Below are positions 1 through 4,912 of a stretch of DNA of 6,524 bases, piece after piece (position 1 is the stretch's first letter; each line of letters opens with the position of its first letter). Below the pieces are notes generated by a model. It had not been told where the DNA came from and searched no databases. It worked only from the letters and a program-made list of their open reading frames with translations. Origin of the DNA: JAQTTT01 sp964565435 (lineage in GTDB: Archaea; Nanobdellota; Nanobdellia; Tiddalikarchaeales; Tiddalikarchaeaceae); the NCBI GenBank assembly GCA_964565435.1, contig CAZMEY010000040.1, positions 1-6,524 of the forward strand, written 5' to 3'. The translations under genes were made by a program, and so were the position numbers.

Positions 1-639
1 AGTTGAAATTTCTAAAGATGAAAAATTATAATTTCCGCTAACAAAAACAGGAACATTACTCCCTCCATTAAGCCCATAATCAATTCCATTTCCTAATGCT
101 CCCCTATAACCCCAACCCCAGCATACTCCGCTTCCATTAACGAGTATTCCGCATGCATGGTCTTCTCCTCTTGATACGCTGCTGAAATTATAACCTCCAC
201 TTACAAAAACAGGAACATTTGAATATTCCTCATAGTTATAATTTATACCATTTCCTAATTGTCCATTATAACCTTCTCCCCAGCAAACAGCACTGCCATT
301 AGTTAAAACACCGCATGCAGTATATTTGTTAAGACTTAAGCTTCTGAAAGTATAATTTCCATAAACAAATACAGGAGTTGAAACAATATAAGGAGAACCA
401 TAATTAACTCCATCACCTATAACACCATACAATGCTGCACCCCAACATACTGCCGAACCATTAGTAAGTATTCCGCAATTATTCGTATATGCTAAGTTAT
501 TTGCAGTAATACTTGAAAAAGTGTAATTTCCAACAACAAAAACAGGGATATTACTTTCTCCCCCTGCATTCCCATTACCTAAATAACCATATTCATTCCC
601 ACCCCAGCAAACAACGCTGCCGTTAGTAAGCAATCCGCA
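1..639 (-). repeat. Coding tandem repeat, 162-nt (54-aa) RCC1-type units
   Basis: Three full units (639-478, 477-316, 315-154) and a partial fourth (153-1) lie in phase within the surface-protein gene. Cysteines fall at residues 215/225, 269/279, 323/333 and 377/387, so the period is exactly 54 residues with 10 between each pair. Every unit carries N-G-S between its cysteines and a second sequon, N-Y-T or N-F-S, near its end. Synonymous codons differ widely between units (for example TGCGGAATACTT against TGCGGTGTTTTA), so the repeats are held at protein level and are not a recent duplication. The canonical RCC1 repeat is roughly 50 residues or a little longer, so the unit size fits a propeller blade. 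Confidence 0.85.
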
Positions 640-1281
640 AGAAAAATAATAACCAGTATGATCATTCACTTGCTGTAATTTAATATTATTAATAACTGTC
701 TGATTATTAACTTTCCATGAATAATTATATCTTAAAACATCATTTGGGTGCTCGCTTAGAGCATTGCAGTAACCTTCCAAACCATAGTCTTTAGCAGTAA
801 TTAATACATTGTTTACTTTTAGCACTTCTACAGGTTCAGGCTCGTTTAATCCTAAAGGATTATAAGTAAAACCGCTAATTTCAGTATTCTTGCTTGCAGG
901 ACTAATAAAATTTTCAATTTTACCTTGATTATAAATTATTTTTATCTCTAAATCTTCCCCTACACCTCTTGAAGTATAATTAATCTCCTTAAGTTCTCCG
1001 GGCATTATTGGAGTGTCAAGAGTATAATTCAATAATTCCCCATTAACAAACATTATAATTTCAGTGACTGGACTTGTACCGTCATTTCTAAGAATTGCTT
1101 TAGTGCCAGTGATACTTACAAGATTAAGCCTTGAATTGTCCAAATAAGGCGAATCATCTATTGCTCCAGAGCTCTGCAATGATGTAACCTCAGAATTGAT
1201 AAAAAAATAAGCTCCAACACTCGCAACAATAGTGAGCATTATCAAAAGAATTACGCTAACAACTGGAGTGATTGATTTCAT
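1..1281 (-). CDS. Pilin-like surface protein with RCC1-type repeats (C-terminus cut by window edge)
   Basis: This frame stays open for 427 codons from an ATG at 1281 to the window edge. Residues 1-29 (MKSITPVVSVILLIML...) read as an archaeal class III signal: a short basic leader, probable prepilin-peptidase cleavage after Lys2-Ser3, then a hydrophobic helix that would anchor or polymerise the protein outside the cell. Residues about 50-125 are strand-rich with pilin-like 'AILRNDG' and 'VNGELL' segments. Residues about 150-195 contain GYCN...YNYSW, resembling Ig-like modules common in DPANN surface proteins. From residue 213, RCC1-type repeats follow (CG-I/V-L-TNGS-x-VCWG...LGNG...PVFV-x-GNY-F-S-S), probably blades of a beta-propeller that continues past the edge. 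An adhesin or pilus-tip role is inferred. It lies 5 nt after the DedA stop. An in-frame ATG at 1290 (adding MIL) would overlap that stop as ATGA; 1281 is preferred because it gives a more typical leader. The architecture is fairly secure, the function is not. Confidence 0.85.
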   Translation of the reverse strand, partial: MKSITPVVSVILLIMLTIVASVGAYFFINSEVTSLQSSGAIDDSPYLDNSRLNLVSITGTKAILRNDGTSPVTEIIMFVNGELLNYTLDTPIMPGELKEINYTSRGVGEDLEIKIIYNQGKIENFISPASKNTEISGFTYNPLGLNEPEPVEVLKVNNVLITAKDYGLEGYCNALSEHPNDVLRYNYSWKVNNQTVINNIKLQQVNDHTGYYFSCGLLTNGSVVCWGGNEYGYLGNGNAGGESNIPVFVVGNYTFSSITANNLAYTNNCGILTNGSAVCWGAALYGVIGDGVNYGSPYIVSTPVFVYGNYTFRSLSLNKYTACGVLTNGSAVCWGEGYNGQLGNGINYNYEEYSNVPVFVSGGYNFSSVSRGEDHACGILVNGSGVCWGWGYRGALGNGIDYGLNGGSNVPVFVSGNYNFSSLEIST

Positions 1282-1286
1282 TAATA

Positions 1287-1949
1287 TCATTCATTTTTGG
1301 TTATTTTTAATTTTTTCCTATTCTTCAATAGGTAATAAATGCCTAAAGCAACAAGGGCTGCTATTATAGCATATCCTATTAATTCAAGGTCATCAACACT
1401 TTGGGCTGCAGACTCATATGCTGAGCCCATTAGCCATCCGAGTATTCCAAGAATGAAGATTCTTAATATTGCTCCAAGAAAGGTATATATTGTGAAATTT
1501 TTGAGTTTTATTCTTATGACTCCTGCCAATGCGCTGAAAACACTTAAAGGAACTATTGGAACAGCCCTTGCCAAAAATATTATTAAGCTGTCAGAATAGC
1601 CTTTTTGGAAATATTTAGCTGCGCTGTCAAGCTCTTCCCAAGATACTCCTAACAGCCATTCAAATCTTTTGATTAAGGGCTTTCCACCAAAATATCCTAT
1701 AAAATAGCCTATATATGAGCCTATTGTTGAAGCAATGGCTCCGGGCAAGACAATTGTGAAAGCAAGAGGGAGCAGTATTTCAAGGAATGAAACATTGGCT
1801 GGAAGCATTATGAATCCTGCAGCCATTATTATCAATGGGCTTGGCAAGGGAGCAAGCACACTTTCAATTAATACTCCGACAAATACTCCTAAAGGCCCTG
1901 AGCTTTTAATCAGATTCATTATGTAATCAATTGCTGAGCTAAAATCCAT
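1287..1949 (-). CDS. DedA / SNARE-associated (VTT-type) family membrane protein
   Basis: A 220-residue integral membrane protein. Family features visible are E29-S-V-L-A-P-L-P-S-P near the N-terminus followed by AAG at about 43-45, a glycine-rich re-entrant-type segment (GSYIGYFIGYFGGK, 77-90), and the conserved block FLARAVPIVPLSVFSALAG (125-143), whose Arg128 and prolines match the DedA 'F-x-x-R-x-x-P' motif. Further helices lie at about 153-175 and 189-207, and the C-terminus is Lys-rich (209-218), presumably cytosolic. DedA proteins act in membrane lipid scrambling or transport and membrane homeostasis; the substrate here is unknown. The ATG at 1949 is chosen because the protein then begins just before the first helix and overlaps the upstream stop by only 11 bp (ATGGATTTTAG). 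Longer in-frame starts would run 78 bp further into the upstream gene. Downstream is the pilin-like gene, suggesting co-expression with a surface structure. Confidence 0.85.
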   Translation of the reverse strand: MDFSSAIDYIMNLIKSSGPLGVFVGVLIESVLAPLPSPLIIMAAGFIMLPANVSFLEILLPLAFTIVLPGAIASTIGSYIGYFIGYFGGKPLIKRFEWLLGVSWEELDSAAKYFQKGYSDSLIIFLARAVPIVPLSVFSALAGVIRIKLKNFTIYTFLGAILRIFILGILGWLMGSAYESAAQSVDDLELIGYAIIAALVALGIYYLLKNRKKLKITKNE

Positions 1950-2343
1950 TCTCTTCAACCCTTGAATATAATGTATTGAAATAGGCAACAATTTTTTTGG
2001 ATAAGTCGCTGAAATATTTGAAGTCAAGGTTGTAGGGCTTTTTTCCAGTGATTATAATATTATTGCTGCCGACAAATTTGGCCTTTTTTTTAGCCAATCC
2101 GCTCACTGCATAATAGGTTTCAAAAAAATCATGCCCAAAATAATGCCCGGCTTTTTCCTTTATCTCTGAATATTCTGTCAACAAATCAGAATGCCTGCCC
2201 ATTATTGCATCAACCATGAAAAGCATTGATTTTTCCATCCTGTTCAAAATGTTTGAGAAATTTTTTTCATTGAAGTTTTTCATCAATTCCATGAATTCTT
2301 TAATCTCATCTTTCCCATGCATCAGGTATTCTGCCTCAATCAT
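1939..2343 (-). CDS. Hypothetical helical protein, 134 aa, possibly HEPN-like without catalytic motif
   Basis: I do not recognise this protein. It has no signal peptide or membrane segment and looks cytosolic. Residues 1-50 are helical (MIEAEYLMHGKDEIKEFMEL..., then NILNRMEKSMLFMVDAIM at 31-48), followed by more helix (52-88), a short strand pair (KFVGSNNIIITGKKPYNLDF, 89-108) and a final helix (110-130). The layout of the first four helices recalls HEPN domains, but the R-x4-6-H ribonuclease motif is absent, so this is only a fold guess. Its start ATGATTGA overlaps the stop of the upstream gene by 8 bp. A GGAGGC at 2360-2355 lies 11 nt before the ATG and may be a loosely spaced Shine-Dalgarno. 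The strand-plus-NLxF-helix end resembles the end of its upstream neighbour, suggesting old duplication. That it is a real gene is well supported by the overlapping operon arrangement and the absence of a better frame. Confidence 0.7.
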   Translation of the reverse strand: MIEAEYLMHGKDEIKEFMELMKNFNEKNFSNILNRMEKSMLFMVDAIMGRHSDLLTEYSEIKEKAGHYFGHDFFETYYAVSGLAKKKAKFVGSNNIIITGKKPYNLDFKYFSDLSKKIVAYFNTLYSRVEENGF

Positions 2344-2806
2344 TTTTTATCTTTGCCTCCAATGATTTAGAAAAATCAATCGCTGTTTTAATAAATTTTT
2401 TGAGCTCTTCAAATTTAAGGTTAATCAATTCATAGTCCTTTGAAATAAAGGTGTATTTGCCTTCCTTTTCAAGAATCATGCCCCTATAATCATATGATTT
2501 CATTGAATCAAAGATTGATGAAAAATTTTTCCTGTCATCGGATGATTGCAGAAATTCGGAAGAATGATTCTGCATGAAATATTCATAGACCAATTCATCT
2601 GTTGAAAAGACATTCCTTATCCTGCCTTTTTCTTTAAGGTATGAAAGGTAGGATTTCATTGAGAGGATTATTGATTTTTTTAAATGCATTAACGTGCTGA
2701 CAACTATCTTTTTATCCTTTACAACCTTGCTTGTGATATCCAATACATAGTCCGCAACCTTTGCTTCTTTCAATGCTTCATTAATCATGTCAGCAGGGCT
2801 TTGCAT
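2336..2806 (-). CDS. Hypothetical helical protein, 156 aa, first gene of minus-strand operon
   Basis: Not recognised. The protein is Lys/Glu/Ser-rich, has no signal peptide or membrane helix, and is predicted mostly helical by eye: helices at about 5-60 (including LMHLKKSIILSMKSYLSYLKEKG, 39-61), 70-88 and 90-104, a strand pair at about 108-128 (GMILEKEGKYTFISKDYELI) and a C-terminal helix at 131-153. The order of elements matches the 134-aa product of the next gene, with shared 'KS-I/M-I/L' in the long helix and N-L-x-F before the final helix, so the two may be paralogues or subunits of a heteromer. The ATG at 2806 follows a TATA-like box at 2839-2831. An internal ATG at 2788 (Met7) is possible but less well placed. 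As the first gene of the overlapping cluster leading into DedA and the surface protein, it probably sets their transcription. No function can be assigned. Confidence 0.7.
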   Translation of the reverse strand: MQSPADMINEALKEAKVADYVLDITSKVVKDKKIVVSTLMHLKKSIILSMKSYLSYLKEKGRIRNVFSTDELVYEYFMQNHSSEFLQSSDDRKNFSSIFDSMKSYDYRGMILEKEGKYTFISKDYELINLKFEELKKFIKTAIDFSKSLEAKIKND

Positions 2807-2814
2807 GGAATAAT

Positions 2815-2823
2815 TATTAAAAG
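2815..2823 (+). promoter_or_regulatory. TATA-like box of alpha/beta hydrolase gene
   Basis: TATTAAAAG has its T/A junction 27.5 nt before the A of the ATG at 2846. That is the spacing expected if transcription starts at the start codon (leaderless), and it equals the spacing seen before the L10e and ppsA genes. It is the left arm of the inverted repeat. Confidence 0.5.
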
Positions 2824-2830
2824 CCGGGAG

Positions 2831-2839
2831 CTTTTAATA
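2831..2839 (-). promoter_or_regulatory. TATA-like box of minus-strand operon
   Basis: On the minus strand, 2839 to 2831 reads TATTAAAAG, the same element as the opposing promoter. Its T/A junction lies 29.5 nt before the ATG at 2806, which would give a leader of only a few nucleotides or none. It is the right arm of the inverted repeat, so the two promoters overlap and probably compete. Confidence 0.45.
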
Positions 2840-2845
2840 CTTTTT

Positions 2846-3637
2846 ATGAAAACCTGGCTCAAGAACCATTTGGGTGAAAAAATATCCTGCAATTTAATGG
2901 ATGAAAATAAGGAGTTCGCAGCTGTTTTTGTCCACGGCTTTAAGGGCAAAAAAGACACTGAGCTATTCATAAATTTAGAGCATTATTTCACTGACATTGG
3001 AATAAGCGTCTTAAGGTTTGATTTTTCAGGATGTGGGGAGAGCGAAGGCAATTATTCCGAATCAACCATTGACAAGCAGTCAAAGGAGCTCAATAAAATA
3101 CTCAAAAGCATTAAATACAAAAAAATAATACTTGTTGGCCACAGCATGGGCTGCACAGTATCCCTTATCAGCTCAAAAGAGGATAAGAGGATTATTGGGA
3201 TAATATTAATAAATCCCCTGGTTTTTCCTTACATAACTTTCAGCGACTCATTGATAAAATTCTCGCCATTTGTTTTATTATCAAAATTTGATGTTGAAAA
3301 AATCAGCAAAAAAAGCAGGATTATAAGGGAGAGAAGAGAAAGGATTGAAACAATACTTAAGAGGGAAGTCATGAGCCCTTTGATGCTTGAGGAGTTCAAA
3401 AAAATGAATATCATCTGCTTGGCAAAAACCATTAAAACCCCTGCGCTTATAATCCACGGAAAAAAGGATGAATTAATACCTGAATCCCACGGGGAATACC
3501 TTAATTTCAATATGAAAAACAGCAAATTCATGCTTATAGATTCCGATCATGGCGCAAATTCGCCAAAAGATACGGCAATCATTGGAAAGCACTGCCAAAT
3601 TTTTGCCAGCAAATTAAAAGAAAAGTTTTTAAAATAA
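2846..3637 (+). CDS. Alpha/beta hydrolase (serine hydrolase, S33/Hydrolase_4-like)
   Basis: A 263-residue soluble protein with a complete alpha/beta-hydrolase plan. VFVHGFKGKKD (28-37) supplies the oxyanion-hole region and RFDFSGCGESEG (57-68) is the typical strand and turn before the nucleophile. GHSMG (98-102) is the nucleophile elbow with Ser100, GKKDELIP (205-212) carries Asp208, and DSDHG (232-236) carries His235. The cap at about 125-190 is unusually basic (KKSRIIRERRERIETILKRE). The family includes esterases, lipases, acyl-ester hydrolases and peptidases; the substrate is unknown. The ATG at 2846 is chosen because it begins just before the first strand and lies 27.5 nt after a TATA-like box. 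A TTG at 2801 would extend the frame through the divergent gene's promoter and start. The gene is 20 nt upstream of L10e, but L10e has its own box, so co-transcription is optional. Confidence 0.88.
   Translation: MKTWLKNHLGEKISCNLMDENKEFAAVFVHGFKGKKDTELFINLEHYFTDIGISVLRFDFSGCGESEGNYSESTIDKQSKELNKILKSIKYKKIILVGHSMGCTVSLISSKEDKRIIGIILINPLVFPYITFSDSLIKFSPFVLLSKFDVEKISKKSRIIRERRERIETILKREVMSPLMLEEFKKMNIICLAKTIKTPALIIHGKKDELIPESHGEYLNFNMKNSKFMLIDSDHGANSPKDTAIIGKHCQIFASKLKEKFLK
3626..3636 (+). promoter_or_regulatory. TATA box of ribosomal protein L10e gene
   Basis: TTTTTAAAATA has its T/A junction 27.5 nt before the ATG at 3658, consistent with a leaderless transcript. It overlaps the last codons and stop of the hydrolase gene. 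The five-T run could also help end hydrolase transcription. Confidence 0.6.
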
Positions 3638-3657
3638 TATGAGTAAAGTATAGTACT

Positions 3658-4218
3658 ATGGCTAAAGTTAGAGGAAGCGCAGTATACAAAAAGCTTAAAA
3701 GGCCCTATACTAGGAAATCAAAATACAAGCAGCATATGTATATTAGGGGAGGTATCCCTGCGAAAAGAACTGTAAAATTTGACATGGGAGACATTAATTC
3801 CAATTACCCTCTAAGATTAAGCTTATTCACACTGCAGGAAGGCACTTTGCTTGACAATGCTTTGGAAGCTTCAAGGCAGACAGCCAACAAATATTTGCTT
3901 AAAATGTTCGGAGGAAAGCAGTCAGGATTCTATTTCAAGATTAAAGTCTTCCCTCACCACATTGTAAGGATTCACCCTATTGCCATGGGAGCAGGAGCAG
4001 ACCGTTATTCAACAGGTATGGCAAGGGCTTACGGAAAGCCAACAAATTTAGGCGCAAGGGTTAAAGCAGGGCATGAGATAATGTTCATTGAAATACCAGT
4101 GGAAAAAGAGGCTATTGCAAGGGAGGCTTTAAGGAAAGCAAAATGCAAAATCCCTTTCAAATCATTCATTGAAATCACTAAAAGGCCTAAAATCATCGCA
4201 GCTCCAAAAAAGGAATAA
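3658..4218 (+). CDS. rpl10e: Large-subunit ribosomal protein L10e (uL16 family)
   Basis: A 186-residue protein of the archaeal/eukaryotic L10e family, counterpart of bacterial L16. It sits in the large subunit near the central protuberance and helps position the tRNA acceptor arm. Diagnostic segments are the N-terminal KRPYTRK (14-20), the FDMGD strand (41-45), FPHHIVRIH (98-106), GAGADRYSTGMARAYGKP (111-128) and the C-terminal KIPFKSFIEI (164-173). Length is close to that usual for archaea, with a slightly extended Lys-rich tail. In many archaeal homologues the segment after PHH reads 'hvLREN'; here it reads IVRIHP, a lineage-style change. The start is the only ATG that yields the family N-terminus. 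The next gene follows closely but has its own promoter-like box, so the gene may be transcribed alone. Confidence 0.97.
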   Translation: MAKVRGSAVYKKLKRPYTRKSKYKQHMYIRGGIPAKRTVKFDMGDINSNYPLRLSLFTLQEGTLLDNALEASRQTANKYLLKMFGGKQSGFYFKIKVFPHHIVRIHPIAMGAGADRYSTGMARAYGKPTNLGARVKAGHEIMFIEIPVEKEAIAREALRKAKCKIPFKSFIEITKRPKIIAAPKKE

Positions 4219-4234
4219 TCCTTTTAATAAAAAA

Positions 4235-4244
4235 AATTTTAAAT
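4235..4244 (+). promoter_or_regulatory. TATA-like box of membrane-hairpin protein gene
   Basis: AATTTTAAAT has its T/A junction 26.5 nt before the ATG at 4267, close to the spacing of the other boxes in the window. It overlaps the alternative upstream ATG at 4243, which argues that 4267 is the used start. A second AT-rich run, CTTTTAATAA (4221-4230), is only 17.5 nt from the 4243 ATG and fits less well. Confidence 0.45.
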
Positions 4245-4266
4245 GAATATTCTAGAGTTGTTAACC

Positions 4267-4866
4267 ATGAAATACGATTCATTAAGCGGTTTATTGAAAC
4301 AAGATCTATCCAAATGCCAATGCATTGGTTTAATTGATAATATTGAGTCAACAATTCAAGCACTGAATGAACCCTGCGATGAAAAAAATTATGAATCTTT
4401 TTACAATGATTTGGGAACATTCATAGATAAAATAGAAAATTATGGCTTGGCTGATGATTGCATGAATAATATGGAAAAATACATTGAGAATGGCATTAAA
4501 AAAAATCTGCTTAGAAAAAAAACAAAATCCATGTATTATTTAATAACAGGATCATTTGTAGCATCTTCATTAATATTTCAAAAATATTTGGGCTTTGCAG
4601 GCATGCTGGGTTTGGGAGCTTTATCTGGATTGGCATTATTTTGCTATGGGGCAAAAAAAATACCACTCGTAAAAAAAGAGTTAGAAAAATATTACACAAA
4701 CTTTCTTAGAATGTCTTATTCTATTACTGAATACAATATAATAAATGATGGAAACTCATATTTTAGCATTAATAATGCAAATAGAATATTCAAAGAAATA
4801 AAGAAACGGATAGATAAAAAAGAATTCAATTATATTGCTGAAAGGTTTAAAACAGCATTAGAATAA
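4267..4866 (+). CDS. Hypothetical protein with two-helix membrane hairpin
   Basis: Not recognised. From the ATG at 4267 the protein has 199 residues. Residues 1-82 are a soluble helical region with four cysteines (17, 19, 37, 65), rich in acidic residues. Two adjacent hydrophobic segments follow (about 90-107, MYYLITGSFVASSLIF-like, and 109-129, glycine-rich GMLGLGALSGLALF), then a helical Lys-rich tail (131-199). Lys/Arg clusters flank the hairpin on both sides (KKNLLRKKTK and AKKIPLVKK), so both ends are probably cytosolic. There is no signal peptide. The ATG at 4243 would add eight residues (MNILELLT). 4267 is preferred because of the TATA-like box 26.5 nt before it; the longer form cannot be excluded. 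It lies between two housekeeping genes with no obvious functional link. The gene appears more AT-rich than L10e and ppsA. Confidence 0.7.
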   Translation: MKYDSLSGLLKQDLSKCQCIGLIDNIESTIQALNEPCDEKNYESFYNDLGTFIDKIENYGLADDCMNNMEKYIENGIKKNLLRKKTKSMYYLITGSFVASSLIFQKYLGFAGMLGLGALSGLALFCYGAKKIPLVKKELEKYYTNFLRMSYSITEYNIINDGNSYFSINNANRIFKEIKKRIDKKEFNYIAERFKTALE

Positions 4867-4880
4867 TTGATTAATAAATC

Positions 4881-4890
4881 TTTTTAAATA
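4881..4890 (+). promoter_or_regulatory. TATA box of phosphoenolpyruvate synthase gene
   Basis: TTTTTAAATA has its T/A junction 27.5 nt before the ATG at 4913, matching the L10e promoter in sequence and distance. The five-T run, 14 nt after the preceding stop, could also serve as the transcription end of the upstream gene. No Shine-Dalgarno-like sequence precedes the ATG, in keeping with a leaderless message. Confidence 0.6.
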
Positions 4891-4912
4891 ATCAGCAACT
4901 AATTTTTATTCA

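Larger units (their letters stand above)
2815..2839. repeat. Perfect 10-bp inverted repeat between divergent genes
   Basis: TATTAAAAGC (2815-2824), a 5-bp spacer CGGGA, and GCTTTTAATA (2830-2839) form a perfect inverted repeat. It sits in the 39-bp gap between start codons at 2806 (minus) and 2846 (plus). Each arm reads as a TATA-like element for the gene it faces. A symmetric regulator site is an alternative or additional reading. It is too close to both start codons to be a terminator for either gene. Confidence 0.8.

Noticed and set aside
1..639. Regular spacing considered as a CRISPR array or intergenic repeat
   Set aside because: The period is 162 nt, in phase with an open frame, and conserved at amino-acid rather than nucleotide level; it encodes RCC1-type protein repeats.
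1339..1926. Plus-strand open frames (1339-1599 and 1735-1926)
   Set aside because: They lie antisense within the DedA gene, show no recognisable protein features, and the opposite strand encodes a clear membrane protein family.
1950..2027. N-terminal extension of the DedA protein to an ATG at 2027
   Set aside because: It would overlap the upstream gene by 89 bp and add a polar stretch before the family N-terminus; the ATG at 1949 gives a normal length and a short overlap.
1939..2806. The two small genes considered as a HEPN/MNT-type toxin-antitoxin pair
   Set aside because: No R-x4-6-H motif is present in either protein and no nucleotidyltransferase GS-x10-DxD motif is seen; they are joined to membrane and surface genes instead.
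2801..2845. Upstream TTG start of the hydrolase at 2801
   Set aside because: It would run through both promoter elements and the divergent start codon and adds residues unlike the family; the ATG at 2846 is well placed.
2785..3531. Minus-strand open frames 2785-2970 and 3229-3531
   Set aside because: They are antisense to the hydrolase, whose triad and fold motifs are intact; the reverse frames are low-complexity hydrophobic translations of AT-rich codons.
4193..4699. Minus-strand open frames 4193-4420 and 4511-4699
   Set aside because: They are antisense to the L10e end and the hairpin-protein gene, with no motif or promoter of their own.
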